Shown: one piece after another, positions 1 to 8,366 of the stretch
How the letters are laid out: each line of letters starts with the position of its first letter
Position numbering within the stretch: position 1 is the stretch's first letter
Assembly: GCA_910589015.1 (NCBI GenBank)
Contig: CAJUSA010000007.1
Location: 1 to 36,885 of the forward strand
Reading direction: 5' to 3'
Source: an uncultured Christensenellaceae bacterium
Lineage (GTDB): Bacteria; Bacillota; Clostridia; Christensenellales; Borkfalkiaceae
DNA length: 36,885 nt
Translations under genes and position numbers: made by a program
Notes under the pieces: model-generated
Told to the model about the DNA's origin: nothing
What the model saw: only the letters and a program-made list of their open reading frames with translations
The model's database searches: none

Positions 1-57
1 ATTAGTTCAAACTGCATTGATGAGGTTATTGGCGGACTTACCGATGACAGCATATAA
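1..57 (+). CDS. C-terminal end of an unidentified protein (partial)
   Basis: The first 18 codons are open and end with TAA at 55-57, giving ISSNCIDEVIGGLTDDSI. The gene starts outside the window, so its family cannot be judged. The stop codon lies directly against the left arm of the nested inverted repeat that follows. It could also be a chance open stretch; 18 codons are weak evidence. Confidence 0.3.
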   Translation: MSSNCIDEVIGGLTDDSI

Positions 58-127
58 GTCTAACCCAAAATACGGCTAAAATAGGGCATTTTAGCCCAAA
101 ATATGGGCATTTTGGGGGGTTAGACTT
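56..127. repeat. Nested inverted repeat (possible terminator, cruciform or attC-like site)
   Basis: The outer arms AAGTCTAACCC (56-66) and GGGTTAGACTT (117-127) are perfect complements. The inner arms GGCTAAAAT (74-82) and ATTTTAGCC (88-96) form a perfect 9-bp stem with a 5-nt loop. CCAAAAT-type sequence between them also partly pairs. The outer boxes GTCTAAC and GTTAGAC fit the integron attC consensus RYYYAAC / GTTRRRY. The stem is more perfect than a usual attC site, and no integrase or cassette array is visible. A transcription terminator for the upstream gene or a small mobile-element end is equally possible. Confidence 0.55.
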
Positions 128-254
128 TTCATAGGAACAAGGGTAAACACTCACTGCCACAAAGGATAGAACCCTAAATGGGGGTTAGAGTTGAAAGTGC
201 ATTCTATGAAAAGTCTAAATTCGGGGTTTTTATGACCTATGAAAAGTCTAAATT
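120..254. repeat. Three copies of a 15-bp repeat
   Basis: CTATGAAAAGTCTAA occurs inverted at 120-134 and directly at 204-218 and 237-251. The two direct copies extend to CTATGAAAAGTCTAAATT (204-221 and 237-254) and start 33 bp apart. The inverted copy overlaps the right arm of the nested inverted repeat. They may be protein-binding iterons or remnants of repeated element ends. No gene is seen from 58 to 472. Confidence 0.6.
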
Positions 255-416
255 GTATTTGGAAATGCGCTAAAAATTTATGCGCAAAACTCATCGCTAA
301 TAACCGCTAGATAAAGTGTTCGAGCGAATGGTAAATTCGTGCGGGGCAAATTTTAGAACGCTTTGTTTGGCGGTTTTATTACGTTATAAAAAGTCATACT
401 TTTGCGACAGTTGAGG
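255..416. other. AT-rich intergenic DNA without a recognised gene
   Basis: No open frame with a plausible start and ribosome-binding site was found here, and no clear RNA gene. The stretch separates the repeat cluster from the restriction-modification promoter. Confidence 0.4.
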
Positions 417-445
417 TAGACAAAAGAGCTGAAGTGTGATATAAT
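417..445 (+). promoter_or_regulatory. Sigma-A-type promoter of the hsd operon
   Basis: TAGACA (417-422, one mismatch to TTGACA) is separated by 17 nt from a perfect TATAAT (440-445). A TGA just before the -10 hexamer adds an extended -10 element (TGnTATAAT). It lies 88 nt upstream of hsdM with no other strong promoter between. Confidence 0.65.
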
Positions 446-472
446 TTTAAAGTCCATAATGGGAGGTACTCT

Positions 473-517
473 ATGAAAACAGAGAGCGTATCCAAAATTA
501 AATACTTGTATCTATGA
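473..517 (+). CDS. 14-codon ORF upstream of hsdM
   Basis: ATG at 473 follows a strong GGGAGGT ribosome-binding site (461-467) and encodes MKTESVSKIKYLYL before TGA at 515-517. It ends 16 nt before the hsdM start. It could be a leader peptide for hsdM or the truncated remnant of a longer gene. Only the ribosome-binding site and position support it; no family is recognised. Confidence 0.3.
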   Translation: MKTESVSKIKYLYL

Positions 518-533
518 AGGATGAGGTAAGTGA

Positions 534-2024
534 ATGATTACAGGCGAACTTAAAAACAAGGTTGACAGCATTTGGGACACGATTTGGACAGGCGGCATTA
601 CCAGTCCCATAACAGTGTTGGAGCAGATTACATACCTGATGTTTATGAAACTCCTTGACGATAACCAAATCAAAAAGGAAGCGAATGCAAATGCTCTGGG
701 CGTTACACTCAAGAATAAAGTGTTCGGGGACGGGAAGTGCGTTATCAGCGAAGAGCCTCGCATCGTCACGGATTACAAGAATCTTCGTTGGAGCGTATTT
801 CATAACTTCGAGCCGAATGAAATGTTTACGACCGTTCAGCAGTATGTGTTCCCGTTTATTAAAACGATAAATACGGGAAAGGATACGGCGTTCAGTCGGT
901 ATATGAAAGACACCGTATTCCTTATTCCTACGGCAAGGGTATTGGCGAAAGTTGTTGACGGCATCGATGCTATGGATATGAACAATAAGGATATCATGGG
1001 CGATGTCTATGAATACCTGCTTGGCAAGATTGCATCGGCGGGTGATAATGGACAGTTCCGCACCCCGCGCCATATTATTCGGATGATGGTGCAACTTATG
1101 AAGCCGACACTCGCTGACAAAATCCTCGACCCTGCAATGGGTAGCGCAGGCTTCATTGCAGAGAGCGCAAACTACATTCAGGAGCATTTTGAAAAGGAAT
1201 TGCTCAAAAAGGAAAATGCCGAGCATTACAAAACCACGATGTTCTCTGGCTTCGATACCGATCAAACAATGCTTCGAATCGGTGCGATGAACATGATGCT
1301 TCACGGCGTGGAAGAGCCGAATATAAAGTATCAGGATAGCTTGAGTGCCGATAACACCGAAAGGGACGCATACACTCTTATAATGGCGAATCCGCCGTTC
1401 ACGGGCAATGTATTTCAAGAGGATATAAGCAAAGATATTCTGGCTTTGTGCAAGACGAAAAAGACGGAGCTGTTATTCCTTGCACTCTTTACTCGGATGA
1501 TAAAGGTTGGCGGGCGTTGTGCCAGCATCGTTCCTGATGGCGTTTTGTTCGGTAGCAGTACCGCACATAAAATGATACGCGAGGAACTGGTAGAAAACCA
1601 AAAGCTCGAAGCGGTTATTTCAATGCCAAGCGGCGTGTTCAAACCTTATGCGGGAGTCAGCACTGCAATTTTGATTTTTACGAAAACAAACGCGGGCGGC
1701 ACGGATAAGGTGTGGTTTTACGATATGAAGGCAGACGGTTACTCGCTCGACGATAAGCGAAGCCAGATTGCTGATAACGATATTCCTGACATTATAGCCC
1801 GTTTCGGCAATCCCGATGAGGAAGTAAGGGAACGCACGGATAAGTCGTTCTTTGTGCCGAAAAGCGAAATTATCGACAACGGCTATGACCTTTCCATTAA
1901 CAAATATAAAAAGACCGAGTATGTCGCAGAAGAATATCCCGAGCCGAAAGAAATCCTTGCGGAAATTCGCGCGTTGGAAGCAGAAATACAAAAAGGGCTG
2001 GATGAATTGGAGGGATTGCTGTGA
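534..2024 (+). CDS. hsdM: Type I restriction-modification DNA methyltransferase subunit HsdM
   Basis: The 496-residue protein transfers a methyl group from SAM to an adenine N6 in the recognition site of a type I system, acting as M2S1 and within the R2M2S1 restriction complex. An N-terminal helical HsdM_N region (about 1-140) precedes the N6-Mtase fold. The SAM-binding motif DPAMGSAGF is at 199-207 and the catalytic NPPF motif at 286-289, both intact. Length is typical. ATG 534 is preceded by GGATGAGGTAAG. The end overlaps hsdS by 4 nt (GTGA), so the two are translationally coupled. Base composition is lower in GC than the region after 8.07 kb, in keeping with a transferred defence island. 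Confidence 0.95.
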   Translation: MITGELKNKVDSIWDTIWTGGITSPITVLEQITYLMFMKLLDDNQIKKEANANALGVTLKNKVFGDGKCVISEEPRIVTDYKNLRWSVFHNFEPNEMFTTVQQYVFPFIKTINTGKDTAFSRYMKDTVFLIPTARVLAKVVDGIDAMDMNNKDIMGDVYEYLLGKIASAGDNGQFRTPRHIIRMMVQLMKPTLADKILDPAMGSAGFIAESANYIQEHFEKELLKKENAEHYKTTMFSGFDTDQTMLRIGAMNMMLHGVEEPNIKYQDSLSADNTERDAYTLIMANPPFTGNVFQEDISKDILALCKTKKTELLFLALFTRMIKVGGRCASIVPDGVLFGSSTAHKMIREELVENQKLEAVISMPSGVFKPYAGVSTAILIFTKTNAGGTDKVWFYDMKADGYSLDDKRSQIADNDIPDIIARFGNPDEEVRERTDKSFFVPKSEIIDNGYDLSINKYKKTEYVAEEYPEPKEILAEIRALEAEIQKGLDELEGLL

Positions 2025-3202
2025 TAAGAGAAAAATTGCGTACTCTTGTGAAAGAGTATAGTGAGCGTAATAGGCGAAATAATTGCTCTGCTGTATATAG
2101 CGTGACGAATAGTCACGGGTTTATGCCGTCGATAGATTATTTTTTCAAAGAAGTATTTAGTAAGGATTTATCCACTTACAAGATTGTTAGACGTGGGATG
2201 ATTGCTTATAATCCATCGAGAATCAACGTTGGCTCTGTAGCAGTACAGAGAGCAAAGGAAACCGTTATTGTTAGCCCTTTATATGTTGTATTTTCGGTGG
2301 ATGAAAACAAGATGCTGCCTGAATTTTTGACCTATTTTTTGCATAGCGATACAGGACTACAGCAGATAGCGGCGCATACATCTGGTAGTGTCCGCGATTC
2401 ACTGAAATTTGGCGCATTGCAAGATATAGAAATTAACTTGTATTCTATTGAGGAACAAAGAGAAATCATCGCAAAACTGCAAAAGGTTGATGATTTATTA
2501 GAGTGTCAAAGAACGGTATTAAAAAGACTTGATGACCTCGTGAAGTCGCAATTTATCGAGATGTTCGGAAGTGTTAATAAAGCGAAATATCCTGTTATGC
2601 GCATAGGAGCAGTCGCAAAATTGCAGGGTGGTTATGCGTTTAAAAGTACGGATTATATGTCTAATGGCGTTCCGATTGTGCAAATCGCAAACGTGAATAG
2701 GGATAATCTTGATTGGAATGAAATGAACTGTGTACCTGCTGTATTTTTAGAGAAATATTCTGAATTTGCATTGAATCCAGGTGACTTGGTAATGGCAATG
2801 ACTCGTCCTGTTATCAAATTATTAAATGCTGTAAAAATAGCTGTTGTGTCCGAACAAGATGTGCCCTGCCTACTTAATCAGCGTGTTGGTCGCTTTCGCA
2901 TTGAGAGAACAAAAATAAATCGAACCTATTTGATGTCATGTTGTCAAATGCAGGATTTTAAAGATTATGTTGTAGCAATGAGTGGGAATTCATTACAACC
3001 TAATATAAGTAGCAAGCAAGTTGAAAATTACAGTATTGTTTTACCGCCGATTGAGCTTCAAAACAAGTTTGCGGCGTTCGTCGAACAGACCGATAAATCA
3101 AAAGTTTTAATGGAGAGGTGCATTTTTTTGATTAACACTCTCCGAAAAGTAGAAAAAACCAAAGGAATATGCTATAATATAGCGAGTAAGGAGGTCGTAT
3201 GA
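2021..3202 (+). CDS. hsdS: Type I restriction-modification specificity subunit HsdS
   Basis: The 393-residue subunit chooses the bipartite DNA target and bridges HsdM and HsdR. It shows the expected two-fold layout: target-recognition domain 1 (about 1-145), a central helical spacer with EEQREIIAKLQKVDDLLECQ at about 147-166, domain 2 (about 190-345, opening with GAVAKLQGGYAFKSTDY), and a C-terminal helix with an ELQNKFAAFVEQTDK-type repeat of the spacer. GTG 2021 overlaps the hsdM stop and ATGA at 3199-3202 overlaps hsdR. The target sequence cannot be read from the protein alone. No inverted extra hsdS copy or recombinase that would indicate shuffling is visible. Confidence 0.92.
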   Translation: MIREKLRTLVKEYSERNRRNNCSAVYSVTNSHGFMPSIDYFFKEVFSKDLSTYKIVRRGMIAYNPSRINVGSVAVQRAKETVIVSPLYVVFSVDENKMLPEFLTYFLHSDTGLQQIAAHTSGSVRDSLKFGALQDIEINLYSIEEQREIIAKLQKVDDLLECQRTVLKRLDDLVKSQFIEMFGSVNKAKYPVMRIGAVAKLQGGYAFKSTDYMSNGVPIVQIANVNRDNLDWNEMNCVPAVFLEKYSEFALNPGDLVMAMTRPVIKLLNAVKIAVVSEQDVPCLLNQRVGRFRIERTKINRTYLMSCCQMQDFKDYVVAMSGNSLQPNISSKQVENYSIVLPPIELQNKFAAFVEQTDKSKVLMERCIFLINTLRKVEKTKGICYNIASKEVV

Positions 3203-6200
3203 CAAACTTTTCGTTTCTAAAAAAGTTACCGCAGTTTGAGGAACTCACAACATATTGCGAAGATACTGAAGCCTTTGTGTTGACGAAGCCTGTGCTTTCG
3301 GCTATTTCGGCACGGAATGCGTTGGAGTTTGTTATGAAATACATATACAAAGCAAAGGCTGGCTCGTTGCCTGTTCGGGCGAGTCTGTTTGAGCTTATAG
3401 ACAGTTACGAAATCTCCAATTTCATAAACGACCAAGTTATAAAAGATTCGTTGCATTACATTCGTATTCTCGGGAATAATGCGGCGCATAATAATAAAAT
3501 TAAAACGACAGAAGCGATGCTTGGGCTTGAAAACCTGCATTTCTTTGTTGGGGAAATCCTGGTGCTTTTAGGGCTGATTAATGATTACCCCGCATTTGAC
3601 AAGTCGCTTATAACCAAAGAAGCCGCCGAAAAGCCTATCGAAGTGGAAACGATAGAAGTTCACGGCGAAGCCGAAAAAACCTTCAGCGAAGGTATCAAAA
3701 AGGAATCTGCGTTCAATGCTCAACGCCCTGCCTATATGAGTGAAGCAAGCACGCGCAAATTGCTCATTGATTTGTATTTGAAAGAAGCGGGCTGGGATGT
3801 GTGCGAGCAGGAAGATGTTTGTGTCCCCGGCAAGGCAGGCATAGAAATCAAAGTTCTCGGTCTGCCCAACGGCACGGGCGAGGGTTTCTGTGATTATGTG
3901 CTTTACGGCAGGGACGGAAAGCCGCTCGCCATAGTGGAGGCGAAAAAGACGAGCGTGTCGCCAGAGAAAGGCAAACATCAGGTGTGTTTATATGGCGAAT
4001 GTATGAAGGCGAAGTATGGCTATGTTCCTGTGCTTTATTACACAAACGGCTATTCAATAAAAGTCATTGACGGAATTTATCCCGATAGAGAGTTGATGGC
4101 GTACCATACTATTTCCGAGCTGGAATTGCTTATTCAGCGCAGGAAACGCGGTAAGATAACCGACCTCAAAATCAATGATGAAATAACCAATAGACCATAT
4201 CAGAAAATGGCTATCACAAGCGTATGCGAGCATTTCAATGCAAATAACCGAAGGGGCTTGTTGGTAATGGCAACGGGAACAGGCAAGACTCGCGTGGCAA
4301 TTTCGCTCGTTGATGTGTTGGCACGGAATAAATGGATTAAAACCGTGCTGTTCCTTGCCGATAGAACTTCGCTCGTGAAGCAGGCGAAAAAGAACTTCGT
4401 CAAACTGCTTCCGCATATGAGCGTATGCGAACTTTCTGGTAGTGGGGAAAAGGATTTGAATGCAAGGTTGATGTTCTCTACCTACCAGACGATGATAAAC
4501 TGTATCGACGGGGATAATAAAACCTTCACGACTGGGCGGTTTGATTTAATCATCATCGACGAAGCACATCGGTCTATTTTCAAAAAGTACAGTTCGATAT
4601 TTGCATATTACGATAGTCTGCTTGTCGGATTAACAGCAACGCCGCGCGATCAGGTGGATGCGAATACATACAGGATATTCGGGTGCGAAAGCGGCATTCC
4701 AAATTTTTCATACGATTTGACCGAAGCGGTGCGTGATGGTTATTTGGTGTCATACGGCGAGCCGTTGGAACGCACGACAACAATTCTGGAACGTGGTATA
4801 AGATACAAAGACCTTTCGGACGAAGAGAAAGAAGAATTCGAGGAGACGTTCGGGGAGAACGAGGAAGCCGAAATAACCAGCAATCAAATTTTCAGGAGCG
4901 TGTACAATAAGCCGACTTGCAATAGAGTGCTGGAATCGCTTATGCGCGACGGACTGAAAATCGAAAACGGCGATAAGCTCGGCAAGACTATTATTTTTGC
5001 GTATAACCATAAACACGCGCAAATGATAGTAGAGTGCTTCCATGCGCTATATCCGCATAAGGGAGCGGATTTCTGTCGTGTTATAGATAACTACGAGACC
5101 TATGCCGATGACTTGATTGTTCAGTTTGAAACTGACCCGGATTTCCAAATTGCTGTTTCGGTCGATATGCTCGATACAGGTATAGATGTTCCAGCGGTTT
5201 TGAATTTGGTATTTTTCAAGCCAGTAAAATCGTATATAAAATTCATGCAAATGATAGGACGCGGGACGCGCCTGTGCCCAGACATCTTTGCGCCGAATAA
5301 AGACAAAACCGAATTTTTAATTTTCGATTGGTGTCATAATTTCGAATTCTTTTCAGAGCCTGTGCATCGCCAACAGAGCGGTAAAGCGGCAATATCCATA
5401 ACGCAACGCCTGTTTGAACTGCGGCTGGATATTTTGCTGGAACTTCAGCGTTTTGAACATCAGGCTATTCCTTTTAATAAAGCGTACTACGATAAATTAA
5501 AGCCGATGCTTTTTGAAATGGTAAAAGCAATCTGTAGTAATAGTTCTCGGATTTCCGTGCGGCAGGCGATGTCGTTTTTGGATAAATATTCGGATGAAAA
5601 GATATGGCAGTGCCTTTCGCCTGTAAACGGAAAAGAAATAAAACTCCATATTGCGCCGCTTGTTGAAGATGAAATAAAGGCGAATCAATACACAAAAGCC
5701 TTTGATAGCAAGATGCTGAACATTGAGTTGGATGTCCTTATATCCAACGCTATTGGGCGGTCGAGTAAGGATGTTGCGGCTGTGCGTTTAATAGCCAAGT
5801 ACCTATTAACTAAAGCATCAATACCGCAGATAATGGAAAAGGCGCATCGGCTTAATGAAGCCGCCAGCGACCAATTTTGGGCTGACCCGACAGTTGAGCG
5901 GCTTGAAACACTGCGCGAGGAAATACGCGATTTGATGAAATTCCTCGACGACAGCGAAACGATAACATATCTTACACAGTTTTCGGACGAGGAAGTGAAA
6001 CTTGGTGGTACGGGCGCGGGATTGTTTGATATCCGCACATACAGAGAGAAGGTTATAGACTACCTTGCCGAGCATAGCGATAATCCTGTAATAACAAAAA
6101 TCAAAAATCTTGAACAGTTAACCGCCTCTGACCTTGAAGAACTTGAATTCATCCTTTGGAATGAACTCGGCACAAAGAATGATTATGTCAAAACAACGGG

Positions 6201-6489
6201 GGCAGACAACCTTGCCGTGTTTATTCGCAGTTTGGTTGGGTTGAGCCAACAGGCGATTAACGAGAAGTTTGGACAGTACCTGAACGAGAATGTGTTGAAC
6301 GCACAGCAGCAGGAATTCGTTAAAATGATAATAAACTATATCAACGAAAACGGCGATATAGAAACGGAGGACTTATTGAACACATCACCGTTCGACGATC
6401 AGGATATTTTGGAGCTGTTTGGAGAGAAAATAAAAATCCTTAACTTTATCATAAATACCGTACACGGCGTGGTACGGGTGGCAGTGTAA
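3199..6489 (+). CDS. hsdR: Type I restriction endonuclease subunit HsdR
   Basis: The 1096-residue motor and nuclease subunit translocates DNA with ATP and cuts unmethylated DNA. In order: an N-terminal DUF4145-like helical domain (about 1-125); an HSDR_N PD-(D/E)xK nuclease with D232 and E247-A-K249; a superfamily-2 helicase with Walker A ATGTGKT (358-364), DEAH (454-457) and GLTATP just downstream; helicase motifs V/VI in DTGIDVP and QMIGRGTRLC; then an EcoEI-type C-terminal domain. All key residues appear present, so the system looks functional. AAGGAGG lies just before ATG 3199. Immediately downstream the island turns into gene fragments. Confidence 0.95.
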   Translation: MTNFSFLKKLPQFEELTTYCEDTEAFVLTKPVLSAISARNALEFVMKYIYKAKAGSLPVRASLFELIDSYEISNFINDQVIKDSLHYIRILGNNAAHNNKIKTTEAMLGLENLHFFVGEILVLLGLINDYPAFDKSLITKEAAEKPIEVETIEVHGEAEKTFSEGIKKESAFNAQRPAYMSEASTRKLLIDLYLKEAGWDVCEQEDVCVPGKAGIEIKVLGLPNGTGEGFCDYVLYGRDGKPLAIVEAKKTSVSPEKGKHQVCLYGECMKAKYGYVPVLYYTNGYSIKVIDGIYPDRELMAYHTISELELLIQRRKRGKITDLKINDEITNRPYQKMAITSVCEHFNANNRRGLLVMATGTGKTRVAISLVDVLARNKWIKTVLFLADRTSLVKQAKKNFVKLLPHMSVCELSGSGEKDLNARLMFSTYQTMINCIDGDNKTFTTGRFDLIIIDEAHRSIFKKYSSIFAYYDSLLVGLTATPRDQVDANTYRIFGCESGIPNFSYDLTEAVRDGYLVSYGEPLERTTTILERGIRYKDLSDEEKEEFEETFGENEEAEITSNQIFRSVYNKPTCNRVLESLMRDGLKIENGDKLGKTIIFAYNHKHAQMIVECFHALYPHKGADFCRVIDNYETYADDLIVQFETDPDFQIAVSVDMLDTGIDVPAVLNLVFFKPVKSYIKFMQMIGRGTRLCPDIFAPNKDKTEFLIFDWCHNFEFFSEPVHRQQSGKAAISITQRLFELRLDILLELQRFEHQAIPFNKAYYDKLKPMLFEMVKAICSNSSRISVRQAMSFLDKYSDEKIWQCLSPVNGKEIKLHIAPLVEDEIKANQYTKAFDSKMLNIELDVLISNAIGRSSKDVAAVRLIAKYLLTKASIPQIMEKAHRLNEAASDQFWADPTVERLETLREEIRDLMKFLDDSETITYLTQFSDEEVKLGGTGAGLFDIRTYREKVIDYLAEHSDNPVITKIKNLEQLTASDLEELEFILWNELGTKNDYVKTTGADNLAVFIRSLVGLSQQAINEKFGQYLNENVLNAQQQEFVKMIINYINENGDIETEDLLNTSPFDDQDILELFGEKIKILNFIINTVHGVVRVAV

Positions 6490-6505
6490 TTATTCAAAGA
6501 AAATT

Positions 6506-7195
6506 GTGAAGTCAAAAGATTATTATGAATTTATTACTGTTGATTTCAAATTTTATGCGGATATTTATTTGCAGTTAAAAAAATATTCAGAAGTATATAC
6601 CAATGGATATGAAGAAGTATTCTATAATGCAGATAAAGAGCTGAACTATCAGTATATGTTTATTCTTTCTGCGTTGTCGCCTATGGACGGCAAGGATATT
6701 ATTGCTAAAAAAATAAAAGTAGTAGCTGCTTATATAGATGGATATTCAGCAAGGAGAATGTTTAATTTTAGCAAGATAAATTGGAACACTAACAAGAACG
6801 ATTTGTTTTCCACGATAAAAGCAATTCGAAATATGCCACTTGATAAATTAACCGTATTTTTAACTTATAAGCTCAAGGATATGGACTTACAATTAAACGG
6901 TATTATATGGAGCGACAAAGGAAATGAGTTTAGTTGGAATCAGTTCTCTGGACGTTATATCCTTCATGTGTTGGCGCGCTTTACCGATTATATTGATGTC
7001 GCTATGGGGAACGAGTCTCTTTTTGACTCATATGTAAATAGAACTGTAAAAAATACTTACGATAGAGAACACGTAATACCCGACAAATATGAGGATTATG
7101 CAGCATCGTTCTCTTCGAGAGAGGAGTTTAATAGTTTTCGCTGGAAATTAGGTAACCTTATTTTATTGAAGCTTCTGGAATTTCCTTGGTTGTAA
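6506..7195 (+). pseudogene. Fragment of a DUF262/DUF1524 (GmrSD-like) nuclease
   Basis: About 229 residues resemble the C-terminal half of DUF262-DUF1524 proteins, the family of the type IV restriction enzyme GmrSD that attacks modified DNA. The HNH-type motif YDREHVIPDKY and the following WKLGNLILL strand are present. The N-terminal DUF262 NTP-binding part is absent, and the frame leaves the family right after LGNLILL, where members normally continue with a conserved Asn-containing segment. The GTG at 6506 has no good ribosome-binding site and the frame runs back into hsdR. I read this as an internal fragment joined to hsdR at about 6490-6505 and to the next fragment at about 7160. Confidence 0.7.
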
Positions 7196-7684
7196 CTACA
7201 GTATTGGCATTTGTTGATTTTGACGCCAAGGTAAAGTATATTATCGGGGTAGTTTTTTTAGGTGTCCTTCTAGGGATATTTGTCATATTATTAATAATGG
7301 CAAATAAAATGGAACATCTAACATTAAAAATTAATAATTCAACGGTCAATATCAAGTTTGCCAACATATTTGAGCAACCAGATCTAAAAGTGATAGCGTT
7401 TAACGAATACTTTGATACGCAGGTTGATGACATTGTTATCGCAAAAAAAACATTAAACGGTAAATATCTCCTAGAGTTTGCGCAAAAGGAAGCGTTGGAT
7501 GAGTTGATAGAAAACAATCCTCATTTGAAGGACCGGAAGGCAGAACCCAATCTCAGTAGAGAAATGGGAAAAAGCAACGCTACAAACTAGGAACTATCTG
7601 CAAAAATGATGATTATTTGCTTGTTGCTCTTACGCACTTTGATGATGACAATCGTGCGTATCTTACTTTGCAACAGTATTCGGA
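7156..7684 (+). pseudogene. Broken membrane-anchored macro-domain protein (DUF6430 / Thoeris effector-like)
   Basis: The frame opens at 7156 without a proper start and encodes a hydrophobic segment (GVVFLGVLLGIFVILLIM) followed by a macro-type domain opening NSTVNIKFANIF and VIAFNEYFDTQVDD. At the A5 run 7569-7573 the frame breaks. Restoring one base continues the domain as RYKLGTICKNDDYLLVALTH and DDDNRAYL. The homology then ends at about 7672-7684, where TIR sequence takes over in another frame. TM-macro proteins of this type serve as ADP-ribose-ligand-sensing effectors in some Thoeris systems. Missing N-terminus, frameshift and missing C-terminal half make this a pseudogene. Family assignment is by recognition, not by search. 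Confidence 0.6.
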
Positions 7685-8066
7685 TTACTATTTTTCTAAT
7701 TGGGACAAGAAGTGGGGAAAATTATCGTGACCCCGAGGATATGTGGAGAGGGTACGATAGTCAAATTATTATTCGACGTGAAATCACTTCATCGCTTTAT
7801 AACGGAAATGGAAATAGTAGGAGTGGATTGCTCGGTGTTGTCTTGCCCGAAATGGAATCAAAAATTTATGGTGGACAAACAACTTGCTCTTGTTGTGGGG
7901 CTTTGTTAAATTTAGTATATATCAATAATGATACTGTAAAAGAAATTATAGAGGCTTATGATAATATTCAAATCCATGTCGATGAACAAATGGGCGAAGG
8001 AATAAAAGCCGAGGAACTTGAACCCATAGTATTTGAGCGTTTTCTTGGTCGAAGAATTGACTGTGA
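7673..8066 (+). pseudogene. C-terminal half of a TIR-domain protein (ThsB-like), fused remnant
   Basis: In the frame of 7673 the sequence reads SIRITIFLIGTRSGEN and, further on, RREITSSLYNGNGNSRSGLL and GVVLPEM. These are the core beta-strands and helices of DUF1863-type TIR domains that act as Thoeris signal-producing enzymes. The N-terminal strand and the front half of the fold are absent, so it cannot be active. After CSCCGALLNLVYINNDTV the sequence (to about 8066) no longer looks TIR-like to me and may be a further fragment. The DNA is AT-rich, and the next bases switch to GC-rich sequence in a different frame. Confidence 0.6.
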
Positions 8067-8366
8067 AACTACGGAAGGGAAGTCGATTTCAAACTCTTCC
8101 CCGCCTATCTGTCTTTGCCCGACGGAACGGACGAAGCGACGGTGCTCTATTCTTACGCGCCCGAGAAAAAGGATTTCGGCGACGAAAGCGCCTTCTCGGG
8201 GCGGATCTCGGCGCGGCTGATGTCTTACGGGGTGGCGAGCGAGTTTCTGCTCGCAAACGCGCGGTATACCGAATCCGATCTCTTTCAGAAACGTTATCAG
8301 GACGCCCTCCGCGCGGCGGGGATTTTGCGGCGCAGACTCTCGATGCATGCGAGGAGGTGGGTGTGA
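8067..8366 (+). CDS. 5'-truncated small protein of prophage flavour
   Basis: About 99 residues are open from just after a stop at 8064 to TGA 8364-8366. The first host-like residues are VDFKLFPAYLSLPD and the sequence continues with GRISARLMSYGVASEFLLAN and FQKRYQDALRAA. The SYGVASEFLLA / RYQDAL pattern resembles small virion or adaptor proteins found in clostridial prophages, but this is an impression only. Its N-terminus was lost at the junction with the AT-rich island. An internal ATG at 8115 has no convincing ribosome-binding site. It overlaps the next gene by 4 nt. Confidence 0.5.
   Translation, partial: NYGREVDFKLFPAYLSLPDGTDEATVLYSYAPEKKDFGDESAFSGRISARLMSYGVASEFLLANARYTESDLFQKRYQDALRAAGILRRRLSMHARRWV

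Noticed and set aside
7186..7590. Intact 134-residue membrane protein
   Set aside because: The macro domain continues in another frame after the A5 run, and the start is a TTG without ribosome-binding site.
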